A DNA stretch of 64,000 nt from Cryptomeria japonica (Eukaryota > Streptophyta > Pinopsida > Cupressales > Cupressaceae), in NCBI RefSeq assembly GCF_030272615.1, contig NC_081409.1:24995406-25059405 (forward strand), written 5' to 3'. The notes under the pieces are model-generated. The model saw nothing but the letters and a program-made list of their open reading frames with translations, did no database searches and had not been told where the DNA came from. The position numbers were made by a program, and so were the translations under genes. Below are positions 24,681 to 37,460 of this stretch, piece after piece (the stretch's first letter is position 1; each line of letters opens with the position of its first letter).

Positions 24681-26319
24681 CAGGTTGCGAATTAACCTTG
24701 AATTATAATGTTTTCCTTTTGAGGGAAAGGATAGATCTAATCTAAAAATGCTTAAAATTGAACATGATACCTTGATGAATCTTTCTTGATTCCTCACACA
24801 AGGTTTTCGGATGTCATGCAGAGTGTTGATCATGAATGTTGTGCTTTAACTTGTGATGTAGAGGAAGGGTGTGATAAATGACCTTTAATGTTTATAAGGG
24901 AAATACAAGATCCAAACCCCTAGGCCTACTAGCACCCAAATGGCTCAAATAGGTCAAATGCAAACCAACACTTTTTCAAATGATTCCAAAGGTATGGAAT
25001 GTTTTTACTACCTCCAAATAAGTTTTTTTAATTGTTTTTGTGGTTCCAAGAACTTGTTTAAGTGCAAAGCCCTCTTTTTAGCCTTCTAGGCATAGTTGCC
25101 CAATTAGCCCTCCAGCGAGGAAAATGAATTGTTTTCTCTCAACTTTCCCAAACAACTAAACAAAAAATTTGGATATTCAGACATCCATTTGTCTTCTCTT
25201 CAACATACCAGAATATTGCATATGGTTGCTTTGGAAAGTATATGTTGTCCTGTAACTATGCATTGTTTTTAGACTCCAAAAATGACAGTTTTACAAAGGA
25301 AGTATATAATGTTTTAACTCCCTCACTCCCAGACTCTCAAAATTCATCCAATATGATTCAAAACTAAGGAAAATGCAATTATTTACAAGTTTTAACCTTC
25401 TTAGATGCAAAATCCCTTATTTAGCCTCTCACAAACTCTTAAAAGTAGGGTTTCTCATATACCCCTCTTCCAAACACTATACCATCCAAATGATGATGGA
25501 TTAAACTTTCATTTGAAATGTCTAAACACTATCAATCATAAAATGTGCCCCTCCTTAAGGCGGATTTGCTACTGCTGCTCCTTAGCAAGCAATTTCTCCA
25601 CTCTTACATTCGTTGTTTTGGTGATCACCCCAGTTCTCCACCCAATATACACATCAACCTGTTAGTAATTTATTGTACATGTTAGAGGAGTGCCATACCA
25701 TGAATATTAGGCCTTTTACATTCATGGAATGACCATTCTCATTGTAAATCAACCAAATCAAATGCTAAATTGCACAAATCTGTTAGAACAATGCAACTAG
25801 TCTAAAGTTTGAGACAAATGGATTATCAGTGCATCTTCCCTACAAATAAGATGTTCAAGGTCTCTTCATTACATTATGAATTCTAATACACACTCAAGAT
25901 AAAGTTACCATAAGCCAAAACACCAAAAAAATTCAAGAAAGCCAAAATTTGTTGTTATTGCTCGTCCAAGTCCGTACACCAATATTCTCTGTCGTACAAA
26001 GCATTACATCAACCATTTGATCAAAAAATATTAATTGCTGACACACAAGGTCATGAAATTATTTATTGAACTTTCCTAAACTCTTCTAGACTCCCTAAGC
26101 CATAAATTCATATTACATCTTTTTGTTGGTCCTAAGATCCTTACCAGGCCCTTTAGGACAAATTACAAACTTATTACAATTTTCATCATTAAAAGCCATA
26201 ATGGACCTTAAGACATCATAATTGATTGGCTCTTCACTCCTAAGACCTTCAAAAGTCTTTAATGGCTTCATTGAGTCCTTTGGTCTTCCAAATACATCTG
26301 CACCAACTTGAATTCTCCT
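24681..26319. other. CACTA interior, no recognised gene
   Basis: AT-rich DNA with only short open frames that look random. No RNA gene or named repeat is seen. Confidence 0.5.
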
Positions 26320-26379
26320 TCAATGCTTGATGAATGCTTGATTGCTTGTTCACTTGGAATTGAATTGATTTTATAATTA

Positions 26380-26670
26380 AGAGATCACTTGAATTGTAGG
26401 TAGACCCCTTCAAATAATAGGGTAGGCTTCCTTTTATACCTAATATATGTCTTGAAAGCTTTTTATCCTGATGGCATTAAATTAAAGTACTTTCTCTTCT
26501 ATCTAGTATTGGTGGAGTAGAGGTTGCATTGCATCGACCTATGATACATATTTACGTAGATACAACACAAGTTAAATGTATCCCAGGTCGATGCAAAGAA
26601 ACCTCTGCTCCACAAATCACCAGAAAATAGAGAAAGAACTTTAATTTAATACCATCGAGATAAAAGGCTT
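26380..26670. pseudogene. DRM methyltransferase hairpin 2
   Basis: The left arm (about 26450-26540, +) reads a DRM piece ending FYPDGIKLKYF and a broken motif-I stretch. The spacer near 26543-26565 is a variant of that in hairpins 1 and 3. The right arm (about 26566-26660) is the inverse of the left. Its 5' flank (26380-26450) matches 23870-23925, so it is a sister copy of hairpin 1. Confidence 0.75.
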
Positions 26671-26904
26671 TCAAGACAAATAAAATTTGAGTTTGATTGT
26701 CATCATTTACTTTGCCAAATTCTTCACATGTAACTCCTGAATCAATTTCCTACACACAAAATGACGAAAATAGGTTTGTTGATGGGGGATTTTCTAGGTC
26801 AAATAGGTTTGAATATACCTTGAAATGTGCAATATGGAAGGTTTGTATTCTTAATCTCCTGCCCATTTCTCCTTCAATGGAAATGGAAGTGTGCTTTAAC
26901 TTGA

Positions 26905-27030
26905 ATTCTCCTTCAATGCTTGATGAATGCTTGATTGCTTGTTCACTTGGAATTTAATTGATTTTATAGTTAAGAGATCACTTGAATTGTAGGTAGACCC
27001 CTTCAAATAATAGGGTAGGATTCCTTTTAT
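26905..27030. repeat. Segmental duplicate of 26320-26440
   Basis: Both stretches share 'ttctccttcaatgcttgatg', 'cttgattgcttgttcacttgg' and 'gaattgtaggtagacccctt'. They lie 585 bp apart in direct orientation. Confidence 0.9.
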
Positions 27031-27582
27031 ACCTAATCATACATAAAGTGTTTGAATTTTTTCTCACACATGAGGCAAGAAATGAGGGGTCATATTTTGG
27101 GTCCCAATCATGAGTCTTGTCAATTTAGGATGTGACATGCTAAAGCGGGCATCAATGTCTCAAGATTAGATGGACCTTAAGTGATTGTCTCCCTTGCATA
27201 TGATTTGTTTAGGTGATAAACTTCACCATTCTACTCACAAGAATTTTATTAAGTCTCAAATATAGGGAAACAAAAGGCTTCAAATAAAAAAATTGTACAT
27301 GCAACTAAATTCATTGACTAATCAGAAGAACAAAATTAAGAAACGGTTTGATCATCTAAGAGATTTTGTAGACTTGCAACTCACCAGCTACTTAGTTTTT
27401 GCGGGTAAGAATTTTTTTTGTTTCGGTTATGGTTGTGATGTTTGTAGGGAGACATTTACAAATTTATATCTATTTTCACTATTTAATGGTTTATGGGTTT
27501 GTAATGGTAATTTAATGTTCTTTCATATTTTTGTATATATTCTTTATAATAGCCTATTATATTGATTTGTTCTATTATGGAT
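27031..27582. other. CACTA interior with one possible captured exon
   Basis: 27293-27410 (+) stays open and ends at a consensus GTAAGA donor; the product includes NKIKKRFDHLRDFVDLQL. It resembles a basic helical segment and I cannot assign it. It may be a further captured exon or chance. Confidence 0.3.
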
Positions 27583-28594
27583 AATGGTGTGGGTCAGATG
27601 GCTTTCCCATCAGTGCATGAAAGCATTGCAGGAGTTCTACTTTTAAAAATTACATGAAACATTTTTAATTTATTTGATTGAGTGTTATTTGCAAAAAAGT
27701 TTATCAATGATGTTTCCTTTCTCCAAGAATTGTCTAGGATCTTTCCGTTAGATAATATATAACATTGAATGACTAAATCTTTTCTTTACAAATGCTTATT
27801 TTATTTAATTATCATTTGAGCGTGAATTAAAATTTATATCTGTACGGAAGCAGAACATACAAGATGAAGACTCATGTGCAAGTAAATTTCATAAAAGAAA
27901 GCAAGCAGACATTATCTTGAATGAGATGGAAACAAGCTCATCAGCTACCTAGAAGAGAGCAATTGGAGAAAAGTAGAGGAAAGTGTTAAAGGGTGATAAA
28001 TACATAGAGAGTATGCAATACAAACAAATAATGTCTGGAGCATGTGATGTGATGTCTCTAATTTATGTCCGGAGGGACTAATTGGTTTTGGAGTTCCTGC
28101 AAAACCTATTGGGACACGCTTGGAGGAAATCAATGTGTTCATGCAAGGAGCACCTTTTTTCTATTATGAGAATGATTCTTTTGCACCGAAGGATATTTGA
28201 AAGGCAATATCCGAAAATTTCTATAGTGTGGAACCAGAGTTGGCGGACTCGAAGTAATTTTCAGCTTTCAGAAGACCAAGAGGTTATGTACACAATCTCC
28301 CAATAGAAGGGTGATTTCAAGCATTGCCTCTCCCCCCCATGATTATTCAGGAAGCACTTCCTCAGACAAAGGACTATTGGCCTCCATGGGATCAAAGAAA
28401 AAAATTGAAACATAGACTCTAGACGATGTGGTGGTGTCTTTCGTGAAGAACTCTGCACTATAATTGAAAATTCACGAGGGAAACTGCAAGATAGTGAATA
28501 GAAATACATTCTTGAAAAGTGGGAAGAATGGATCTTGGTTTGGGTGGGGCCAGGTCAAGTGGCTCCTCTAGAGGTTGACAAGATAGAAATCATA
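27583..28594 (+). pseudogene. DRM methyltransferase fragment, left hairpin arm (first piece)
   Basis: The + strand encodes, in order, a short UBA-like MAFPSVHESI piece near 27600, then GFGVPAKPIG near 28085, APFFYYEN near 28155, VEPELADSK, RGYVHNLPIEG near 28280, QEALPQTK..WPPWD near 28350 and LVWVGPGQVAPLE near 28535. This is the order found in plant DRM2-type de novo methyltransferases between the UBA domains and catalytic motif I. Several in-frame stops show that it cannot make protein. It ends at ..IEII, where a 9.7-kb TIR element begins, and resumes at 38308. It is the inverse of 38554-39785 at roughly nine bases in ten. Its role, if any, is more likely as one strand of a hairpin RNA than as an enzyme (inference). 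Confidence 0.88.
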
Positions 28595-28654
28595 TGGGTA
28601 AGTGCACCAAGATGGTGAACAAAAAAGTGGCCACATGCAAAAAAAAAAAAAAAA

Positions 28655-29075
28655 ATTCTCATAACCCGTGCGTGTTCAGGAAATTCAAAAATGCGCTAGG
28701 CTTGGTAACACCATGCCTAGCAAAAAACAATTAAAAAACAAAAAGTTCCTTAAAACCCGACGGGTTTTGAGGAAAATTACATTTTATAATAAAAAATCAA
28801 AAGTTCGGGTTTTGAGGAAGATTATATTTTATAGTAAAAAATCTAAAGTTCCTCAAAACTCGTACTGGTTTTGAGGAACATTATTTTTTTATAATAAAAA
28901 ATCAAAAGTTCCTCAAAACCCGTACTGGTTTTGAGGAACATTATAATTTATAATAAAAAATAAAAAGTTCCTCAAAACCCATAAAGGGTTTTGAGGAACA
29001 TTATACTTTTTAGAAACCCGCTGGTTATGCAAAACTATAAGTTTTTGTCTTAGTTTTGCATAACCCGTATGGGTT
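28655..29075. repeat. Palindrome array, left side of TIR element
   Basis: Five or so units of about 60 bp contain the palindrome GTTCCTCAAAACCCGTACTG followed by GTTTTGAGGAAC, separated by 'ttataataaaaaatcaaa'. Two AACCCGT-type words flank them. The counterpart near the other end is 37171-37445. Confidence 0.85.
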
Positions 29076-29100
29076 ATATAAACTAGGAACCAAATAGGAA

Positions 29101-29103
<3 letters not shown>

Positions 29104-29139
<36 letters not shown>

Positions 29140-29473
29140 AGGACGAAGAGAGTTAGAGACAGAGAGAGAAGGGGATAGGAAGAGAGGGAGAGATAGGGGG
29201 AGAGAGAGAGAGAGAGAGAGAATGGAGAGGGAGAGATAGGGAGATTAGGAAAAGGAGAGGGGGAGAGGGAGATTGGGAAAATGAGAGGAGGAGAGGGAGA
29301 TTGAGAGAGAGAGAGAGAGAGAGAGAGAGGGTGATGATAGGATTCAGAGAGGGAGAGGAAGATAGAGAGAGTAGGGAGTAGGAAGAGAGGGATAGAATAC
29401 GATAAGGAGAGGGGGACGGAGAGAGAGTTAGAGAGAGAGAAGGGGATAGGAAGAGAGGGAGAGATAGGGAAAG

Positions 29474-29522
<49 letters not shown>

Positions 29523-29583
29523 GGAGGGAGAGGGAGAGAGAGGGAGACTAGGAAAAGGAAAGGGGAAGAGGGAGATTGGGAAA

Positions 29584-29626
<43 letters not shown>

Positions 29627-29782
29627 GGATAAGGAGAGGGGGAGGGAGAGAGAGGTGGAGAGATAGAGGAGAAATTGGGAGAGAGGGAGAGGTAGAGGGA
29701 GGGCAGAGATGGGGAGAATAGGATAAAGAGAGGGAGATTGGGGAAAGGAGAGGGGAGAGGGAGAGAGAGGGAGATTGGGAAA

Positions 29783-29877
<95 letters not shown>

Positions 29878-30045
29878 GGGTAAGGAGAGGGGGAGGAAGA
29901 GAGAGGGGGAGAGATAGAGGAGAAATTGGGAGAGAGGGAGATTGGGGAAAGGGGAGAGGGAGAGGGAGAGAGAGGGAGATTGGGAAAAGGAGAGGGGGAG
30001 AGGGAGAGAGGGAGGGAGAGAGAGGGAGATTAGGAAAAGGAGAGC

Positions 30046-30085
<40 letters not shown>

Positions 30086-30176
30086 GATTGGGAAAAAGAA
30101 TGGGAGAGAGGGAGAGGGAGAGAGGGAGATTGGGAAAAGGAGAGGGAGAGAGGGAGAGAGAGGGAGATTGGGAAAA

Positions 30177-30253
<77 letters not shown>

Positions 30254-30529
30254 GGATAAGTAGAGGGGGAGGGAGAGAGAGGGGGAGAGATAGAGGACAA
30301 ATTGGGAGAGAGGGAGAGGGAGAGGGAGGGTGGAGATGGGGAAATAGGATAAAGAGAGGGAGAGAGGGGGAGATTGGGAAAAGGAGAGGGGGAGAGATAG
30401 AGAGAGAGCTAGAGAGAGAGAGAGAGTATGATAAGGAGAGGGGGAGGGAGAGAGAGTAAAGACAGAGAAGGGGATAGGAAGAGAGGGAGAGAGATAGGAA
30501 AGAAAGAGAAGGGAGAGAGGGTGAGAGAT

Positions 30530-30601
<72 letters not shown>

Positions 30602-30646
30602 AGAGAAGCGGATAGAAGAGAGGGAGAGAGTAGGGAAAGAAAGAGA

Positions 30647-30690
<44 letters not shown>

Positions 30691-31067
30691 TAGGGAGAGA
30701 GAGTTAGAGAGAGAAATATATTAGGGGTAGGAAGAGAGGGATAAAATATGATAAGGAGAGGGGGAGGGAGATAGAGTTAGAGATAAAGATAGAAGAGGAT
30801 AGGAAGAGAGGGAGAGAGATAGGGAAATAAAGAGAAGGGAGAGAGGTGAGAATAGGATTAAGAGAGAGAGAGAGTAGGGGGTAGGAAGAGAGCAATTAAA
30901 TAGGATAATGACAGGGGGAGGGAGTTAGAGAGAGAGAGAGAGTAGGAAGGGGGATAGAATAGGATAAGGAGAGGGGGAGGGAGAGGGTTAGAGACACAGA
31001 GAGAAGGGGATAGGAAGAGAGGGAGAGAGATAGGGAAAGAAAGAGAAGGGAGCGAGAGAGAGAGAGG
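29104..31067. repeat. GA-rich (purine) array, left block
   Basis: Almost pure purine on the + strand: long (GA)n runs mixed with GGGAGATTGGGAAAAGGAGA-type units. Open frames here (Ser/Leu or Arg/Glu repeats) are products of the repeat and not genes. The array continues at 35992 beyond a Copia insertion. Confidence 0.95.
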
Positions 31068-34000
31068 TGTTGAAATGTGGTGACTGATCAGCAAAGTACT
31101 ATATACTCAGCACGTATCCTCGTCAGGGTCTAGGGCTGGGCTGGGCCCCAGGCAGGGGTTCAGGGGCGGCAGCCCCCGAGAAAAGTGGGGGTTTCGGGGT
31201 GGGAGCCCCCGACAAAATTTTTTTTGCCATTTTTTGTTGATGAAAACCGACATTGTAATTAAACCTTAAAAAGGCCGACTTTGTTTTTTGCCCTAAAAAT
31301 GCATGTTATAAGCGGCTAGGATGCTTAAGGCATTGTAAGGTTGATGTATTGTTTTTGCTGGATAATAAGAACGATTGGACGACTGTGTATGGTGGACGTA
31401 ACCCATTCTGGGTGAACCACATTAAATCTCTGTGTTATCTATGTCCTGTTTTATTTCTTTATCTTTTGTATTTAAATCTGCATATAATTGTTAGTTCATA
31501 TTTGCTTTGGATCTGCTTGAAACCCTAACAATTGGTATCAAAGTGAGGTTTTCTGTAAATTGGCAGGACTTTCAAATTTGAGTGGGAGCAATGGAGGATT
31601 CCAAATTCAAGGTTGAAAAGTTTAACGAACAAAATTATCAGTTATGGAAAATGCAAATGGAGGATTACCTGTATCAAAAGGATTTGTGGCGGCCATTGGA
31701 AGGAAAGGCAAAGAAAGCGACCATAATGTCAGATGAAGAGTGGGACATTTTAGATAGAAAGGCACTGGGATCCATTCGACTATGCCTTGCACCGTCTATA
31801 ACATTCAATATAACAGAAGCAAAAATGACTATAGATTTGATGGCAACATTGGCAAAGTTGTATGAGAAACCCTCGGCTTCGAATAAGGTATTTCTTATGA
31901 AGCGTCTATTTAATTTGAAAATGAGTGAGGGAGGATCTGTAGCGGAGCACTTAAATGAATTTAATATGATTACCAGTCAATTGTCTTTGGTAAAAATTAC
32001 TTTTGCAGAAGAGGTTAGGGCTCTCTTGATTTTATGTTCTTTGCCAGAAAGCTGGAATAGCTTGGTTATGGCTGTAAGTAACTCTGTCTCTGGTAAAAAT
32101 ACTTTGGTATTTGATGATATTGTTAGTGTTATCCTAAGCGAGGAAATGTGAAGGAAAAGCACAGGTGAGACTCCAACATCATCGGGTAGTGTTTTGAATG
32201 TGGAGAACAGAGGAAGATCAAAGGAAAGAGGAAAAGGCCCTGGGAATGAGAAGTTACGAGGGAAGTCAAAGAAAGGACGCTATCAATCTAGAGGAAAGAA
32301 AGATTGTTGGTACTGTGGAAAGCCTGGTCATCTAAAGAAAGACTGTTGGTCTCGGAAAAACAAAGAAGGAGACAAAAATGAAAATGATAGTAAGGAAGCT
32401 AATATTGCAAGTAATACTTTACAAGATGCTTTAATCTTATGTTTGGATAATGTTAATGATTCCTGGGTAATAGATTCTGGGGCTTCATTTCACGCTACAC
32501 CCCATAGAAAATATTTTCTAGATTATGTTCAAGGTGATTTTGGACAAGTATATTTGGGTGATGATGAGCCCTGTCAAATTGTTGGAAAATGAAAGATAAA
32601 GATAAAGTTGCAGAATGGTAATGACTGGTTTCTGCAAGAGGTAAGACATGTTCCTAATTTAAGAAGAAATTTAATTTCTGCAGGGCAACTAGGTAGTGAA
32701 GGTTGCATAGTTACCTTCTTAGACAGTATGTGGAAGGTCACTAAAGGATCATTAGTAGTAGCTAAAGGTGTGAAGGTAGGCACATTATATCTATGTACAG
32801 GTAACACTTACTCTACCCTAGTTGCTATAGATAAAGTTACTACAGGGACAACAACAATAAATGTTGCAAGAACAGATTCGATAATGTGGCACCATAGGCT
32901 TGGGCACATGAGTGAGAAATGGATGAAAACCCTTCACTCCAAAAATCTATTGCCAGGACTAAAGAAGATTGATTTAGAGTTCTGTGAAAACTGTGTTTAT
33001 GGTAAATAGAAAAGAGTTAGATTTCTCAAGGTTGGGAAAGAGAAGAAGAGTGAGAAGTTAGAGCTTGTACATTCAGATGTATGGGGACCGACTCAGGTAT
33101 CATCTCTTGGTGGCTCTTATTATTATGTTATTTTTATTGATGACCCAACCAGAAAAATATGGGTATATTTCCTAAAACAAAAATCAGATGTTTTTGAAAC
33201 TTTTAAAAAATGGAAAGCTTTGGTTGAGAATGAGATAGGAAAAAAGTTGAAGTGTCTCAGATCGGATAATGGAGGTGAGTATTGCAGCAAAGCATTTGAA
33301 GATTACTGCTCCTTAAATGGGATTCGAAAGAAGAAGACAGTTCCAGGAACTCCATAGGAAAATGGTGTGTCAGAGAGAATGAATAGGACTATCATGGAAC
33401 ATGCGAGGAGCATGAGATTGCATGTTGAATTGCCCTTACATTTTTGGGCAGATGTTGTACATACTGTTGTCTATTTGATAAATAGAGGACCTTCAACCCC
33501 TTTGGATGGTGGTATTCCAGAGGAGGCATGGACTGGTAAAAAGGTAAATTATTCTTTTCTAAAAACTTTTGGTTGCGAAGCTTTTGTCCATGTTGATAAA
33601 GAAAACAGAACCAAGCTTGATGCTAAATCTCATAAATGTACCTTCATTGGATATGGGATAGATGAATATGGCTATCGGCAATGGGATTTTGAAAATAAGA
33701 AAATAATTAGAAGTAGAGATGTTATATTCAATGAGAAGGTTATGTATAAAGAACAGATGCAGGAAAAGAAGCGTGAACAGGACAAACAAGAATATGTGGT
33801 GTTGGATGAGATTCCTGAAAATGAAATGCCACAAGTACCTGATGCTCAGCAACAACAGATTGTCCCACAAACTCCTGCAAGTGTTAGATGTTCTACGAGG
33901 ACAAGTAGACCCCTTGAAATATTTTCTCCTTCTTTGTATTCTATTTTATTAACGGATTCTAGTGAACCAGAAGAATATGAAGAAGCAATGCAGGTGGATG

Positions 34001-35991
34001 CCAAACAACAGTGGTAGCTAGGCATGAAAGAGGAGATGGACTCATTGATGAAAAATAAGACTTGGGACTTAGTCCATTTACCTACAGAAAAAAGAGCCTT
34101 GCCTAACAAATGGGTTTATCGGCTGAAGGAGGAGGAAGGAGGTCAGAAAAGATATAAGACCAAACTTGTGGTAAAAGGTTTTGCACATAAAAAGGGTATA
34201 GATTATGATGAAATATTTTCTCTAGTTGTAAAAATGACTTCAATTAGAACTGTACTTAGTCTTGTGGCTATAGATGATTTACATCTTGAACAATTAGATG
34301 TCAAAACAACTTTTCTCCATGGAGATTTGGAGGAGGAAATTTACATGTTGCAACCACAGGGATATGAGGTCAAAGGTAAGGAGAACTTGGTGTGCAGGTT
34401 GAAGAAAAGTTTGTATGGCCTAAAGCAAGCACCCCGACAATGGTATTTAAAATTTGATAGTTTCATGGCTGAACATAGTTATCATAGATGTCATTCTGAT
34501 TATTGTGTATATTTTAAGAGATTTGATAATGGCAGTTATATTATCCTGTTGCTTTATGTTGATGACATGCTTGTTGTTGGGTCTAAAATGCAACATATAA
34601 ATGATCTTAAACAGAAATTAGCCAGGTCATTTGCTATGAAGGATTTGGGTGTAGCTAAGCAAATTCTTGGTATGAGGATTACACGGGATAGGAAAAATAG
34701 AACCTTGAATTTGTCCCAAAGTGAGTATATAAAGAAGGTGTTGAAAAGATTTAACATGCAGGATGCAAAAGCAGTTAGTACACCTTTGGCTAGTCATTTC
34801 AAATTGACTAAGGAGATGTGCCCAAAGGCACAGGAAGAGGTTAATAAAATGTCTAACATCCCATATTCATCAGCTGTTGGCAGTCTAATGTATGCAATGG
34901 TATGCACAAGGCCAGATATTGCACATGCAGTGGGAGTTGTGAGCAGGTTTATGAGTAATCCGGGTATGGAACATTGGAATGCTGTGAAATGGATTCTTCG
35001 GTATTTGAAAGGAACTACTACGAAGGCATTATGTTTCAAAGGATCTAATGCTGCTCTGAGTGGATTTGTTGACTCTGATCTGGCGGGTGATATTGATTCA
35101 CGGAGGAGTACTACAGGGTATGTTTTTACTATAGGGGGAACTGCAGTCAGTTGGATTTCTAGGCTGCAAAAGGTTGTTGCACTTTCAACCACTGAAGCTA
35201 AGTATGTTGTTGCTACAGAAGCCAGCAAGGAGATGATTTGGTTACAATGTTTTCTGGAGGAATTGGGTCAGACACAGGAGGATCGCCCATTGTATACTAA
35301 TAGCCAGAGTGCCATTCATCATGCGAAGAACTCTTCTTTTCATTCAAGGACAAAGCACATTCAGCTCAGGTACCACTTCATCCGGACTATTTTGGAGGAG
35401 GGTCAGTTATGCTTGAGAAGATTCACCCAAGTGAGAATCCTACCGATATGTTCATGAAGGCAGTTCCACAGGAGAAGCTAATTTCTTCATTAATTTCTGT
35501 TGGTCTTCTTGATTGATAATTGTGGAATTTATACCAGTCGAGTCCTAGTGTTTTATCCAGCGGATGTTGCATGTACAGGGGTGTCATGTAGTATCAATCT
35601 CCAAGTGGGAGATTGTTCGGTGTGGAGCCTGATCAGTCTCCAAGTGGGAGATTGTTCGGTGTGGAGCTTGATCAGTCTCCAAGTGGGAGATTGTTAAAAT
35701 GTGGTGACTGATCAGCAAAGTACTGTACACTCAACACCTATCCTCGTCGAGGTTCGAGGGTGGCAGCCCCGAAGAAAAGCGGGGGTTTGGGGGCGGGAGC
35801 CCCCGAGAAATTTTTTTTGCCATTTTTTGTTGATGAAAACCAACATTGTAGTTAAACCCTAAAAAGGCCGACTTTGTTTGTTGCCCTAAAAATGCATGTT
35901 ATAAGCGGCTAGGATGCTTAAGGCATTGTAAGGTTGATGTACTATTTTTGCTAGATAATAAGAAAGATTGGACGGCTGTGTATGGTGGACG
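31068..35991 (+). mobile_element. Ty1/Copia element inside the GA array
   Basis: A + strand element. The 5' LTR is 31068-31530 (TG..CA) and a shorter 3' LTR runs from 35692 to about 35991. TGGTATCAAAGTGAGG after the 5' LTR matches the usual initiator-Met primer site. Parts in order are gag (about 31.6-32.4 kb) with a CWYCGKPGHLKKDC knuckle, protease with WVIDSGASFHAT (about 32.46 kb), integrase with HHRLGHMSEKW and later core pieces (about 32.9-33.7 kb), reverse transcriptase with LLYVDDML (about 34.1-34.9 kb) and RNase H (about 35.0-35.4 kb). It is broken at about half a dozen points. LTRs differ clearly more than those of the Ty3 element, so it is older. Confidence 0.92.
35594..35697 (+). 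repeat. Tripled polypurine-tract region of the Copia element
   Basis: Three near-identical units of about 38 bp, each with CTCCAAGTGGGAGATTGTT, lie just before the 3' LTR. The family normally has one such purine tract. Confidence 0.85.
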
Positions 35992-36423
35992 AGGAGAGAG
36001 TTAGAGACAAAGAGAGAAGGGGATAGGAAGAGAGGGAGAGAGATAGGGAAAGAAAGAAAAGGGAGAGAGGGTGATAATAGGATTGAGAGAGAGAGAGAGA
36101 GATAGAGAGAGAGAGAGTAGGGAGAGGAGGGAGAGAGAGATAGTAGGGGGTAGGAAGATAGGGATAGAATAGTATAAGAGAGAGAAGGGGATAGGGAGAG
36201 AGTTAGAGAGAGAGAGAGGAAGATAGGGAGAGAAGAGGAGAGGGAGAGGGGAAGGGAGAGAGAGTTAGAGAGAGAGAGAAGGGGGTAGGAAGATAGGGAT
36301 AGAATAGTACTAGGAGAGGGGGAGGGAGAGAGAGTTAGAGACAAAGAGAGAAGGGGATAGGGAGAGAGGGAGAGAGGGATAGGGAAAGAAAGAGAAAGGA
36401 GAGAGGGTGAGAATAGGATTAAG

Positions 36424-36467
<44 letters not shown>

Positions 36468-36941
36468 TAGGATAAGGAGAGGGGGAGGGAGGGAGAGTTA
36501 GGGACAAAGAGAGAAGGGGATAGGAAGAGAGGGAGAGAGATAGGGGAAAAAAGAGAAGGGAGAGAGGGAGAGAGAGAGAGAGAGTAGGGAGATGGGGAGG
36601 GAGAGAGAGAGTTGGGGGTAAGAAGAGAGGGATAGAATAGGATAAGGAGAGGGGGAGCGAGAGAGTGTTAGAGATAGAGAGAGAAGGGGATATGAAGAGA
36701 GTGACAGAGATAAGGAAAGAAAGAGAAGGGAGAGAGGATGAGAATAGGATTGAGAGAGAGAGAAGGGGATAGGAAGAGAGGGAGAGAATAGGATAAGGAG
36801 AGGGGGTGAGAAAGGCAGTTAGAGAGAGAGTAGGGGGAGAGGGGGTAAGATAGAGAATAGGGAATAAGAAGAGAGGGAGAGAATATGATAAGGAGAGGGG
36901 AAGGGAGAGAGAGAGGAGATTGGGAGAGAGGGAGAGGGAGA

Positions 36942-36976
<35 letters not shown>

Positions 36977-36996
36977 GATGGGGAGAATAGGGGAGA

Positions 36997-37036
<40 letters not shown>

Positions 37037-37046
37037 GAAGAGAGAC
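35992..37046. repeat. GA-rich (purine) array, right block
   Basis: Continuation of the array at 29104-31067 after the Copia insertion: + strand purine runs with GATAGGAAGAGAGGGAGAGA-like units and a (TA)n patch near 36425-36450. No genes. Confidence 0.95.
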
Positions 37047-37170
37047 ATGCATGCATACAAACATATATACATATATCTATATAAATATATGTATATATAT
37101 AACTATAGATATGCATATATACATACATAAACACATTATATATGTATTTTGTGAAAATCAAAATAATGGT

Positions 37171-37445
37171 TTTTCATAACCCGTACGGGTATTGTGAAAC
37201 TCAAAATGATAATTTTCATAACTAGTACGGGTTATGAAAAACGATAATTTTGGTTTTTCATAACCAATACGGGTTATGAAAAACCATATTTTTGGTTTTT
37301 CATAACCCGTACGGGTTTTGGGAAATTCAAAATGATGGTATTAGTTCTACATAACCCGTACGGGTTATGTAGAACTATGAATGGTACTTTTTGTTTTTCA
37401 AAACCTGAGCGGGTTATATTGCACATCAGAACCCGTGCGGGTTTT
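37171..37445. repeat. Palindrome array, right side of TIR element
   Basis: About six palindromes with core AACCCGTACGGGTT, several extended to TTTTCATAACCCGTACGGGT, occur at 45-60-bp spacing. The core matches the left array at 28655-29075. Confidence 0.88.
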
Positions 37446-37460
37446 GGCTTGCTAAGAGGG

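Noticed and set aside
27293-27410. Myb/SANT-like exon of a Harbinger element
   Set aside because: The basic helical stretch is too short to assign and no other Harbinger part is nearby.
29548-30724. Long Ser/Leu or Arg/Glu open frames in the GA-rich DNA
   Set aside because: They are translations of (GA)n and related units in several frames on both strands, with no other sign of a gene.
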